Below the pieces are notes generated by a model. That model was not told the origin of the DNA and did not search any database. It saw nothing but the letters and a program-made list of their open reading frames with translations. The translations under genes were made by a program, and so were the position numbers. Of a stretch of 64,000 bases of DNA, positions 37,607-46,569 are shown piece after piece. The stretch's first letter is position 1. Every line of letters starts with the position of its first letter. Source of the stretch: Planctomonas deserti (GTDB lineage Bacteria > Actinomycetota > Actinomycetes > Actinomycetales > Microbacteriaceae); assembly GCF_003067705.1 (NCBI RefSeq), contig NZ_QANL01000004.1, forward strand, positions 248,001 to 312,000, given 5' to 3'.

Positions 37607-38331
37607 ACCTCACCCGGGTCGTGCCCGCGCCCGCGGAGTCGCGGCCCACTGAGGACCCGGACTTCCGGGATTGGGTCTCCGCGCTGTATCGGCCCGACCG
37701 GCCGGACTGGGTCCGGCTCAACCTCATCGCGAGCGTCAACGGGAGCGCCACCGGGCGGGACGGCACCTCCGAGTCGCTGAGCAACCGCACCGACCGGCGC
37801 ATCCTCGGCGTGATGCGCGACCTGAGCGACGTCGTGCTCGTCGGGGCCTCGACCGTGCGGGCGGAGGGCTACGTCCGCCCGCGCAGGGCCGCGCTCGCCG
37901 TCGTCACCCGCACCGGCGACCTCGGCGGGCACCGCCTGGACCCCGACCGGTCCCGGGGTGAGCTCGTGATCGTCTGCCCGCGCGGCCTGGAGGAGCGGGT
38001 GCGGCGCGCCGTCGCCATCCCGGACGCCCGCGTGATCGGGGTGCCGGCCGAGGGCGACGATCTCGCCCCCACCGCCGTGGTCGACTCCCTCCGCGGCGAG
38101 GGGTTCGCCTCAATCGTCTGCGAGGGCGGTCCGCACCTGGCGACCGCCCTGCTCGGCGGGGGCGTCGTCGACGAACTCTGCCTGTCGACGAGCGCGACGC
38201 TCGTCTCGCCGGGTCTCGCGCTCGTTCCGCCGGGCCGCACCGCCGATGTGGACCTGGCCCTGCGGCAGCTCCTGGTCGACGATGCCGGATCGCTCTATGC
38301 CCGCTGGTCCGTGCGCCGCGATCGGTCCTGA
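37603..38331 (+). CDS. RibD C-terminal/dihydrofolate reductase-fold reductase
   Basis: This 242-residue protein is of the pyrimidine reductase family. It has the fold's VRLNLIASVNGSATG and RDLSDVVLVGASTVRAEGY motifs and the NADPH-binding IVCEGGPHLATALLGGGVVDEL. It is the reductase half without the deaminase domain. The actual substrate is unknown; a stand-alone copy outside the riboflavin cluster may serve another pathway. The GTG overlaps the sufE stop. The following 175 bases hold only an AT-richer stretch (38380-38440) that may contain the promoter of the next gene. Confidence 0.9.
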   Translation: MNLTRVVPAPAESRPTEDPDFRDWVSALYRPDRPDWVRLNLIASVNGSATGRDGTSESLSNRTDRRILGVMRDLSDVVLVGASTVRAEGYVRPRRAALAVVTRTGDLGGHRLDPDRSRGELVIVCPRGLEERVRRAVAIPDARVIGVPAEGDDLAPTAVVDSLRGEGFASIVCEGGPHLATALLGGGVVDELCLSTSATLVSPGLALVPPGRTADVDLALRQLLVDDAGSLYARWSVRRDRS

Positions 38332-38506
38332 CCGGCCGTTTCCCCGGGGAGAGTTCGTGCGCCATTCACCGGCCGGACGAGTAATTCTCATCTTTCTTTC
38401 ATTTCGGCGTTGTGCAGCGCCGCGAATACTCCATATGCTTCGGCCACCCGGTGTGTTCACCCAGCGCCGGGTTTTACTTCGCTACCCGAACGAAGGCTTA
38501 CCCCCG

Positions 38507-41500
38507 ATGCTCATTCCCCTCGCCGCGCGCCTGCGCGCTCTGGCCGCCGCCCTCGCCGTCCTGACGGTCACCGCGCTCGTGGGGGTCTCCCCCGCATTCG
38601 CCGACACCGCTCCCGCCGCGGGAGTCCCCGACACCGTCTCGACCGACGTGCTGCCCACCGTGCAGATCGACGGCATCATCTGGTCCACCACCATCGTCGG
38701 CAACACCGTCTATGCGGGCGGATCCTTCGCGAACGCCCGGCCTGCGGGCAACGCGGTGGGCGTCGGCAACATCCCCCGCTCCAACCTCCTCGCGTTCAAC
38801 CTGCAGACCGGCGCGCTGATCTCGACCTTCGCGCCCACCGTCAACGGCACGATCAACTCGGTGACGGCCTCGCCCGACGGCAGCCGCATCTACATCGGCG
38901 GCTCCTTCACCCAGGTGAACGGCGTGACCCGCAACCGCATCGCCGCGCTCAACGCCTCGACCGGCGCCCTGATCACCAGCTTCGCGCCGTCGGCCAACAC
39001 CGTCGTCGAGTCCATCGTCGCGAACAGCACCACCGTCTACTTCGCCGGCAACTTCACCTCCGTCAGCGGCGTCGCCCGCATGCGCGTCGCCGCGGCCCGT
39101 GCCGACACCGGCGCCGTCCTCCCCCTCGACGTGCGGGCTGACGCCCGAGTGCTGGCCCTCGCGCTCTCCCCCGACGGCGGCAAGCTCGTCGTCGGCGGCC
39201 ACTTCACGACCCTCAACGGGTCGAGCAACCCCGGCTTCGGCTTCGGCGCCGTCAGCACCTCGACCGGCGCGATCATGCCCTGGAACATCAACCGGGAGGT
39301 CCGCCAGGCGAGCGTCTCGACGGCGACCAACCCGACCAGCGCCGCCATCTACAGCCTCAAGTCCGACGCGACCGGCGTCTACGGCACCGCGTACATGTAC
39401 CCGGTCAGCGGCAAGACCCTGGAGGGCGCGTTCCGCGCCGACTGGGCCAACGGCGACATCGTCTGGCTCGAGACCTGCAAGGGCGACAGCTACGACGTCG
39501 CCATGAACTCCGACACCGTCTACCTCGCCGGCCACCCGCACGACTGCTCCGAGCTGGGCGAGTTCCCCGACACGAACAACCCGAAGGTCTACCACCGCGG
39601 CATGGCCTGGACGAAGGCGGCGAGCGGCAACGGCACGACCATCGGCGAGTTCGCGGGCAACCCTTCGCCGAAGATGCTCAACTGGTGGCCGGACTTCAGC
39701 GCCGGCGCCGTGTCCGGCGCCACCCAGGGCCCGTGGAGCGTCGCGGCCACCGACGACTACGTCGTGTTCGCCGGCGAGTTCCCGCGGGTCAACAACATCG
39801 GCCAGCAGGGCATCGTCCGCTTCGCGAGCAGGGACATCGCCCCGAACGACGACGGCCCCCGCGTCACCGGCTCCGCGTTCGTGCCCACGGTGACGCCCGC
39901 CGCCTCCGGCGCCGTCAACGTGCGCTGGCTCACCAACTGGGACCGCGACAACGAGTTCCTCACCTACGAGGTCTACCGCAACGGAACCGCGAACCGTGTC
40001 TACGGACCGGTCACCATGGGCTCCCGCGCCAACTTCGACCGCCCCGTCATGTCCTTCACCGACACCGGCCTGACCCCGGGCAGCACCCACACCTACCGGG
40101 TGCGCGCCACCGACCCGTTCGGCAACACGGTCATCGGTGACGCCGTCACCGCAACGGTGCCCAGCGCGGCGAACAGCGGGTACGCCAACACCGTGCTCGG
40201 CGACACCCCGGCCTCCTACTGGCGCCTCGGCGACGCATCCGGCAACTTCCTCGACTGGGCCGGTGCGAACAGCGCCACCCCGGGCACCGGGATCAGCCGC
40301 GGCGCGGCCGGAGCGATCGGTGGCGACAGCAACCCGGCGGCAACCTTCCCGGGCACGGCAGCCGGCGTCGCCACCGCGCGACAGGCCGTGACGGCGCCGA
40401 CGACCTTCGCCGTGGAGTCGTGGTTCCGCACCACGAGCACGACGGGTGGGAACATCGTCGACCTCGGGTCGGCGACCACGATCACCACGACGGCGACGAC
40501 GACCACCCCGGCTTCCACCTCGAACCGCAACCTGTTCATCGACGGAACGGGTCGAGTGTCCTTCGGCCTCCGCGGAGGCTTCGGTGGCGGTGCGCGCCTC
40601 GTGTCCTCGACCGCGACCGGACTCAACGACGGCCAGTGGCACCACGCCGTGGGATCCGTCGGGCCGCGGGGCATGGAGCTGTTCGTCGACGGGCGCCTCG
40701 TCGCCATCAACACCACCGCGACGACCGCCGGAGCGGCGTCGGGATACTGGCGCATCGGTGGCGACAACGCCCTGGCGGCCGGTGGACCGACGTTCCTCGC
40801 CGGCAGCATCGACGAGGTGGCCGTCTACGACGCGCCGCTCACCCTCGCCCAGGTGACCGCTCACTACACCGGCTCCGGCCGCCAGGTGGGCGGTACCGCA
40901 CCGAACGTCGCACCCACCGCCGCGTTCACGCGCACGCAGAACGCTCTCGCCCTCTCGGTCGACGCCAGCACGTCGTCCGACACTGACGGCACCATCGCCT
41001 CCTACGCGTGGAACTTCGGCGACAACACGACGGCGACCGGGGTGACCGCCTCGCACACCTACGCGGCGGCGGGACGCTACACGGTCACGCTCACCGTGAC
41101 GGACAACAGGGGCGCAAGCTCGGTGTCCACGGCGACCGTCAACGTCACGACCAACCAGGTGCCGACGGCCTCGTTCACGGCGGCCGTCTCGGGCCTCGGT
41201 GTCGCGGTGGACGCGTCCGGATCGACCGACCCGGACGGCCCCATCGCCTCCTACTCCTGGAACTTCGGCGACGGCTCGAACACCTTCACGGGTGCGCGGG
41301 TCAACTACAGCTACGCGAGGGCCGGCACCTACACGATCACCCTGACCGTTCAGGACGACCTGCGAGCCACGAGCACGACCACCAGGACGGTAACCGTGGG
41401 CGGAACGACGCCCCCGGCGAACGTCGCCCCGGTGGCGCGGTTCACGTCCTCGACGTCCGGCCTCACGGCGAGCGTCAACGCCTCGACATCGACCGACTCC

Positions 41501-43222
41501 GACGGCACCATCGCCTCCTACGCGTGGAACTTCGGCGACGGCAGCACCGGCACCGGCGCCACCGCCACGAGGACCTACGCCGCCGCGGGCACCTACACGG
41601 TGACCCTCACCGCGACGGACGACGACGGCGCAACCGACACCGAGACCGCAACGGTCACCGTCACCGCCCCCACCACCCCGCCCACCGGCGCACTCGCGAT
41701 CGACTCGTTCGGCCGGACCACCACCGGCGGCCTCGGCACCGCCGAGACCGGCGGAGCCTGGACGCTGAGCAGCGGCTCGACGAACTACGCGGTGACCGAC
41801 GGCCAGGCCCGCGTCACCACCCCCGCCGGATCCACCCGCTACGCCTACCTCGCCGGGGTCAGCTCGGTCGACACGGACGCCCAGGTGTCCGCGTCGCTCT
41901 CCCAGCGCCCGACGGCCGGCAGCGCGTACGTCGGCGTCATCGGCCGCCGCGTCGGCTCGCTCGACTACCGGGCCCGAGCCATCGTGAGCGCGACGGGCAG
42001 CGTGCAGCTGCAGCTCCAGCAGACCGCCACCACCCTCACGACGAGCACGGTCAGCGGTCTCACGGTCAACGCCGGCGAGCAGCTGCGCCTACGGCTCGAG
42101 GTGACGGGATCCTCCCCCACCACGATCCGGGCCAAGGTCTGGAAGGTCGGCACCGCCGAGCCGAGCACGTGGGTGAGCACGACCGACTCCACGGCGGGTC
42201 TGCAGACGGCCGGCTCCATCGGCCTCTACAGCTACCTCAGCGCGAGCGGGGCGCCGAGCCCGGTGACCGTGTCCTTCGACGACCTCCGCGTGGCCCGCGC
42301 CACGACCGGCGCCGAGCAGCCCGTGAACGTCGCCCCGGTGGCTCGGTTCACGTCCTCGACGTCCGGCCTCACGGCGAGCGTCAACGCCTCGACGTCGACC
42401 GACTCCGACGGCACCATCGCCTCCTACGCGTGGAACTTCGGCGACGGCAGCACCGGCACCGGTGCCACCGCCACGAGGACCTACGCCGCCGCTGGCACCT
42501 ACACGGTGACCCTCACCGCGACGGACGACGACGGCGCAACCGACACCGAGACCGCAACGGTTACCGTCACCGCCCCCACCACCCCGCCCACCGGCGCACT
42601 CGCGTCCGACACCTTCACCCGCACCGCCACCGGCAACTGGGGCAGCGCGAACACGGGCGGCGCCTGGACGAACAGCAGCAGCACGGCGTCGTACTACTCC
42701 GTCGCCAACGGCGTCGGCCGGCACACCGCGACCACGGCGGGCCGGACGATCGAGAACTACCTGCCGGGCGTCACGAGCACCAACGCCGACGTGCAGGCCA
42801 CGTTCTCGATCGCCCCGATGAACGTCGGCGGCAGCGTCTTCGCGTCCGTGATCGGCCGCAGGGTCGGCACCGAGGACTACCGCACCCGTGCCGTGGTCGG
42901 CGCCGACGGCGCGATCTCGCTCCGCATCTACCAGGGCGGCACCACGCTCGACATCCAGACGATCACGGGTGTGACCTACTCCGCGGGCGACCAGATGAGA
43001 CTCCGGATCCAGGTCACGGGCACCGCGCCCACCACCATCCGGGCGAAGATCTGGAAGGTCGGCACCACCGAGCCCGCCGCCTGGCAGGTCGAGGCGACCG
43101 ACACGACCGCGACCCTTCAGCAGGCCGGCCACGCGGGCATCAGCTCCTACATCGGAACCGGTGTGACGAGCCTCCCCCTGACCGTCAGCTGGGACGACTT
43201 CGCCGTGAGCACGGTGCAGTAG
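38507..43222 (+). CDS. Large secreted mosaic protein with propeller, FN3-like, LamG and four PKD domains
   Basis: This 1571-residue extracellular protein has a Sec signal peptide with probable cleavage after SPAFA (about residue 32). In order it then has a propeller-like repeat region (about 38-450, motif GGSFTQVNG), a fibronectin-III-like domain (about 455-555), a LamG/concanavalin-like domain (about 558-795) and PKD domains at about 802-882, 884-964, 971-1052 and 1273-1354. Two related beta-sandwich modules lie at about 1063-1265 and 1364-1571 (RTATGNWGSANTGGAWT). There is no LPxTG or TM anchor. Adhesion or polysaccharide binding is an inference. ATG 38507 has GAAGG upstream. Confidence 0.93.
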   Translation: MLIPLAARLRALAAALAVLTVTALVGVSPAFADTAPAAGVPDTVSTDVLPTVQIDGIIWSTTIVGNTVYAGGSFANARPAGNAVGVGNIPRSNLLAFNLQTGALISTFAPTVNGTINSVTASPDGSRIYIGGSFTQVNGVTRNRIAALNASTGALITSFAPSANTVVESIVANSTTVYFAGNFTSVSGVARMRVAAARADTGAVLPLDVRADARVLALALSPDGGKLVVGGHFTTLNGSSNPGFGFGAVSTSTGAIMPWNINREVRQASVSTATNPTSAAIYSLKSDATGVYGTAYMYPVSGKTLEGAFRADWANGDIVWLETCKGDSYDVAMNSDTVYLAGHPHDCSELGEFPDTNNPKVYHRGMAWTKAASGNGTTIGEFAGNPSPKMLNWWPDFSAGAVSGATQGPWSVAATDDYVVFAGEFPRVNNIGQQGIVRFASRDIAPNDDGPRVTGSAFVPTVTPAASGAVNVRWLTNWDRDNEFLTYEVYRNGTANRVYGPVTMGSRANFDRPVMSFTDTGLTPGSTHTYRVRATDPFGNTVIGDAVTATVPSAANSGYANTVLGDTPASYWRLGDASGNFLDWAGANSATPGTGISRGAAGAIGGDSNPAATFPGTAAGVATARQAVTAPTTFAVESWFRTTSTTGGNIVDLGSATTITTTATTTTPASTSNRNLFIDGTGRVSFGLRGGFGGGARLVSSTATGLNDGQWHHAVGSVGPRGMELFVDGRLVAINTTATTAGAASGYWRIGGDNALAAGGPTFLAGSIDEVAVYDAPLTLAQVTAHYTGSGRQVGGTAPNVAPTAAFTRTQNALALSVDASTSSDTDGTIASYAWNFGDNTTATGVTASHTYAAAGRYTVTLTVTDNRGASSVSTATVNVTTNQVPTASFTAAVSGLGVAVDASGSTDPDGPIASYSWNFGDGSNTFTGARVNYSYARAGTYTITLTVQDDLRATSTTTRTVTVGGTTPPANVAPVARFTSSTSGLTASVNASTSTDSDGTIASYAWNFGDGSTGTGATATRTYAAAGTYTVTLTATDDDGATDTETATVTVTAPTTPPTGALAIDSFGRTTTGGLGTAETGGAWTLSSGSTNYAVTDGQARVTTPAGSTRYAYLAGVSSVDTDAQVSASLSQRPTAGSAYVGVIGRRVGSLDYRARAIVSATGSVQLQLQQTATTLTTSTVSGLTVNAGEQLRLRLEVTGSSPTTIRAKVWKVGTAEPSTWVSTTDSTAGLQTAGSIGLYSYLSASGAPSPVTVSFDDLRVARATTGAEQPVNVAPVARFTSSTSGLTASVNASTSTDSDGTIASYAWNFGDGSTGTGATATRTYAAAGTYTVTLTATDDDGATDTETATVTVTAPTTPPTGALASDTFTRTATGNWGSANTGGAWTNSSSTASYYSVANGVGRHTATTAGRTIENYLPGVTSTNADVQATFSIAPMNVGGSVFASVIGRRVGTEDYRTRAVVGADGAISLRIYQGGTTLDIQTITGVTYSAGDQMRLRIQVTGTAPTTIRAKIWKVGTTEPAAWQVEATDTTATLQQAGHAGISSYIGTGVTSLPLTVSWDDFAVSTVQ
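41419..41698 (+). repeat. PKD-encoding direct repeat, copy 1
   Basis: This 280-base segment of the mosaic gene recurs 906 bases downstream (302 codons) with only five differences, all synonymous. It encodes the third PKD domain and the Thr/Pro linker. Confidence 0.9.
42325..42604 (+). repeat. PKD-encoding direct repeat, copy 2
   Basis: This is the second copy of the 280-base segment, encoding the fourth PKD domain. The encoded protein is identical to copy 1. The near-identity points to recent duplication or ongoing gene conversion. Confidence 0.9.
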
Positions 43223-43238
43223 CGCGACGAGCAGCACG

Positions 43239-43277
43239 AGGAGCGGGCTCCGGCGATGCCGGGGGCCCGCTTCTCCT
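43239..43277. terminator. Imperfect hairpin between convergent genes
   Basis: AGGAGCGGGCTCCGGC is largely complementary to the sequence ending CCCGCTTCTCCT, with internal GCCGG/CCGGC pairing. It lies 16 bases past the mosaic gene stop. Confidence 0.55.
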
Positions 43278-43343
43278 GTTCTCCGGGCCTGCTCCGGCGC
43301 CGATCCGGGCGGCCGCCACCGCAGTGCCCCGCCGGGAGCCGGG

Positions 43344-44519
43344 TCAGTCCGTGAGCCCCAGGGCGCCCAGCCACCCGGAGATCGCACCGTTCCAGCGGTC
43401 CCGGTCGTAGTTCCAGAGCTTGGCGTGCCTGGCGATGTCGAACGGGACGAGCGTGACGAGGTCGGGCCGGGCGGCCGCGAGGTGCCGGGAGCCGGCGGAC
43501 GGCACGAAGCCGTCGTCGTCGCTGTGCAGCAGCAGCATGGGGATGCGGAGCTCCTGCGCCCGCTCGAGCACGTTCAGCCGGGCGAAGTCGATGGGCGCGT
43601 GCAGTCCCGTGAGCGCGCGGCCCCAGGGGGCGGCGAGGATGCCGAACGCCCCGCGCTCGACACGACGGGGCAGCCCGCGGGCGTCGCCCTGGAAGTTGAG
43701 GGTCTCGACCCAGTCGATCACCGGCGAGTCGAGCACGATGCCGCGCACGAACGAGGCGAGGGGCGAACGAAGGACGGTCTGCAGCACGACGGCGCCGCCC
43801 ATGGACCAGCCGACCAGCACGATCTCCCGGGCGCCACGATCCACCGCGAAGCGGATGGCGGCCTCGAGGTCCTCCCACTCCGTGTCGCCAAGCGCGTACC
43901 GGCCGTCCTCGCTCGGCGGGGCCTCCTCGTCGTTCCGGTAGGAGACGATGAGCGACGTGAACCCCGCATCCCGGAACACGGGCACCCCGCGGAGCGTCTC
44001 CGGCCGCCGGGTGCCGCGGCCGTGCACGTGCAGGGCCCAGCGGTCGCTGCCGCCCTCCGCGGGGATCAGCCAGGCCGGAGCCGCGCCGACCGGCATCGGC
44101 ACGGTCACGTTCTCGTGCGGGACGCCGAGCTCGCGGGGGTTCAGGTAGACCCAGCCGTTGAATCGGCCCGTCCGCGCCCGCCGGAGGTCGCCGAAGTCGG
44201 TGCCGAGGACGACCCGGGTCACCATCGTGCCGGTGCGCGCGGTGATCTCCCCGACGCGGGCGTGACCGGCCCCCTGCCAGAACCAGAGGCTGTAGTCGCC
44301 CGGCAGCAGCGCGTCGGGCGACGCGGAGAGCATCACCCGGTCGCCCGCGTCGTTGACGCCGAGGATGCGGATGCCCTCGGTGCGGCGCCGCTCCGGCTTC
44401 ACGACGCCGCGGGCGAACGAGGTCGCCATCCCGGCGGTCACGAGGGCCGCACCGGCCACGGCGGCGCCCGCAACGGCGGCGGCCCGCAGGGCGGGCAGGA
44501 GAGGGCGTCGGCGTGCCAC
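43344..44519 (-). CDS. Alpha/beta hydrolase with N-terminal membrane anchor
   Basis: This 391-residue protein has an N-terminal hydrophobic helix (about 10-33) that may be a signal anchor. An unusual beta-rich lead-in of about 140 residues follows, then an alpha/beta hydrolase domain with nucleophile elbow GWSMGG, an acid residue in LLLHSDDDGFVP and His in DIARHAKLW. The triad is complete. The substrate is unknown; a peptidase or esterase is possible. The GTG at 44519 has GGAG six bases upstream. It is divergent from the DUF3000 gene. Confidence 0.88.
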   Translation of the reverse strand: MARRRPLLPALRAAAVAGAAVAGAALVTAGMATSFARGVVKPERRRTEGIRILGVNDAGDRVMLSASPDALLPGDYSLWFWQGAGHARVGEITARTGTMVTRVVLGTDFGDLRRARTGRFNGWVYLNPRELGVPHENVTVPMPVGAAPAWLIPAEGGSDRWALHVHGRGTRRPETLRGVPVFRDAGFTSLIVSYRNDEEAPPSEDGRYALGDTEWEDLEAAIRFAVDRGAREIVLVGWSMGGAVVLQTVLRSPLASFVRGIVLDSPVIDWVETLNFQGDARGLPRRVERGAFGILAAPWGRALTGLHAPIDFARLNVLERAQELRIPMLLLHSDDDGFVPSAGSRHLAAARPDLVTLVPFDIARHAKLWNYDRDRWNGAISGWLGALGLTD

Positions 44520-44634
44520 GGCGGGCTCCGTTCGTTCACGAGGGGTTCGGAATCGTGCCCCTGCACTCCAGTTGCGGCGGAGACGTCGGCGTGCCTTCCC
44601 GCGAGCCCCCGCGAACGACTTTAGTGTGCGTAAC

Positions 44635-45231
44635 GTGTCAGATTCCCGGGACGACCCGCGGCTGCCGGCCGACTTCGCCGCAGCGCTCGACGCGATCCGC
44701 CGCGCATCGACCAGGCCCGAGCTCGAGGTGCACGAGATCGCCGCTCCCGCCAACCTCGCCCCGCACGCCGTCGCCCTCGCGGCCAACGTCTCGCCGACGC
44801 GTCACGGCACCGACTCCGACCTGGGCACCGGCCGGTTCATCCTGCTCCACGACGAGGACGAGCCGGAGGCCTGGGGCGGCCGGTTCCGGATCGTGTGCTT
44901 CGCCCAGGCGCCCCTCGAGACCGACATCGGCATCGACCCCTTCCTCGCCGACGTCGCCTGGTCCTGGCTCGTCGACGGACTGCAGTCGCGGGGTGCGAGG
45001 TACACCGCCGCGTCCGGCACGGCGACCAAGATCATCTCCACCGGCTACGGCGAGCTCGCGGCTCAGGGCAGCGGCGCGAAGATCGAGCTGCGGGCCTCCT
45101 GGACCCCGCTCGACCACGATGTCACCGCACATGTGGAAGGCTGGGGGGAACTATTGTGCATGCTGGCGGGCCTGCCGCCCGTCGGCGAGGGAGTGAGCCT
45201 GCTATCAGCGCGACGAGCCAGACGTGAGTGA
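44635..45231 (+). CDS. DUF3000 domain-containing protein
   Basis: This 198-residue protein belongs to DUF3000, a family confined to actinobacteria and usually found just before the RNase D gene. The sequence DDPRLPADFAAALDAIRRA, the FRIVCFAQAPLETDIGIDPFLADVAWSWL core and a conserved late RASWTPLDHDVTAHVEGWGE fit the family. The function is unknown. The GTG at 44635 lies after a GC-poor stretch. It overlaps the RNase D gene by eight bases. Confidence 0.93.
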   Translation: MSDSRDDPRLPADFAAALDAIRRASTRPELEVHEIAAPANLAPHAVALAANVSPTRHGTDSDLGTGRFILLHDEDEPEAWGGRFRIVCFAQAPLETDIGIDPFLADVAWSWLVDGLQSRGARYTAASGTATKIISTGYGELAAQGSGAKIELRASWTPLDHDVTAHVEGWGELLCMLAGLPPVGEGVSLLSARRARRE

Positions 45232-46489
45232 CACGACGAGGAGAAGGTCGAGGACGACCGGGGCGGCCCCCGCGGCGTCCCCCGTGCCGGCGCACCCGCC
45301 GCTCGACGTGATCGACACGCGCGAGGACTACCTGGCCGCCGTCGCGGCGATCGCGGCGGGCACCGGACCCGTCGCCGTCGACGCCGAGCGCGCCTCCGGC
45401 TTCCGCTACTCCCAGCGTGCCTACCTCATCCAGGTGTATCGCCGCGACGCGGGCACGTTCCTCTTCGATCCTCCCGCCGTCGGCTCCTTCGAGGAGCTGC
45501 AGGACGCGATCCGCGACGAGGAGTGGGTGCTGCACGCCGCGAGCCAGGACCTCGCCTGCCTGCGGGAGGTCGGCCTCGACCCGGTGCGCATCTTCGACAC
45601 CGAGCTCGCGGCCCGCCTGCTCGGGCTTCCCCGGGTGGGCCTCGGCACCGTCGTCGAGCAGCTGCTCGGCGTCCACCTGGCCAAGGAGCACTCCGCCGCC
45701 GACTGGTCGAGCCGCCCGCTGCCGCAGGCGTGGCTCGTCTACGCCGCCCTCGACGTCGAGCTGCTCGTCGACCTGCGCGACGTCATGGTCGAGCGGCTCG
45801 CCGATGCGGACAAGGCGGAGATCGCCGCCCAGGAGTTCGACGCGACGCTGGCCAAGGAGGCGAAGCCCGCCCGGCTCGAGCCGTGGCGCCGGCTCTCCGG
45901 CATCCACTCGGTCCGTGGTCCGCGCAACCTCGCCGTCGCCCGCGAGCTGTGGCTCGAACGCGACGCCTTCGCGCAGGAGATCGACACCGCGCCCGGACGG
46001 CTCGTGCCCGACTCCTCCCTGATGCACGTGGTGCGGGCGCTGCCGGCGACGAAGCGCGACCTCGCGAACCTCAAGGAGTTCACCGGCAGGGCGTCGCGGA
46101 GCGAGATCGACCGCTGGTGGGCCGCCGTCGAGCGCGGCCTGACCACGACGGACCTGCCGCCGCTGCGGGCCGCCCGCGAGGCGATCCCCCTGCCGAAGCT
46201 CTGGGGCGACAGGAACCCGGACGCGGACCGCCGTCTGAAGAGGGCGCGCGCGGCCATCCTCGAGCTCTCCGAGGCCATCGCCATCCCGGTGGAGAACATC
46301 CTCACGCCGGAGATCCTCCGCCGCGTCGCGTGGGCTCCGCCGGAGCCGACCGACGCGGAGTCCGTCGCCGCAGCACTGGCCGAATGGGGCGCCAGGCCGT
46401 GGCAGATTCAGCGAACAGCACAGTTGATCGCGCAAGCCTTTGTCGAAGCCGACCAAAACGACGAGAACGCGTCGGACGAGGCGTCGTAG
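45224..46489 (+). CDS. rnd: Ribonuclease D (HRDC and 3'-5' exonuclease domains)
   Basis: This DEDD-type exonuclease is thought to trim stable RNA 3' ends. The 421-residue protein has exonuclease motifs Asp53/Glu55 (VAVDAERASGF), Asp109 (HAASQDLACL) and Tyr173/Asp177 (LVYAALDVELL). An HRDC domain in the middle (WRRLSGIHSVRGPRNLAVAREL) and a second helical region follow. The motifs are complete, giving the DEDDy type. The GTG start overlaps DUF3000. Confidence 0.95.
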   Translation: MSDTTRRRSRTTGAAPAASPVPAHPPLDVIDTREDYLAAVAAIAAGTGPVAVDAERASGFRYSQRAYLIQVYRRDAGTFLFDPPAVGSFEELQDAIRDEEWVLHAASQDLACLREVGLDPVRIFDTELAARLLGLPRVGLGTVVEQLLGVHLAKEHSAADWSSRPLPQAWLVYAALDVELLVDLRDVMVERLADADKAEIAAQEFDATLAKEAKPARLEPWRRLSGIHSVRGPRNLAVARELWLERDAFAQEIDTAPGRLVPDSSLMHVVRALPATKRDLANLKEFTGRASRSEIDRWWAAVERGLTTTDLPPLRAAREAIPLPKLWGDRNPDADRRLKRARAAILELSEAIAIPVENILTPEILRRVAWAPPEPTDAESVAAALAEWGARPWQIQRTAQLIAQAFVEADQNDENASDEAS

Positions 46490-46569
46490 GAAGAATCAAA
46501 CGATTCAGTGCGCCACGGTGCCCTCCCTAGGATCGAAGCCGTCCGTCAAGGAAGACACCGGGAGGCACT

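Noticed and set aside
45122-46456. 444-residue minus-strand frame across RNase D
   Set aside because: It overlaps the complete RNase D gene and shows no protein family signature.
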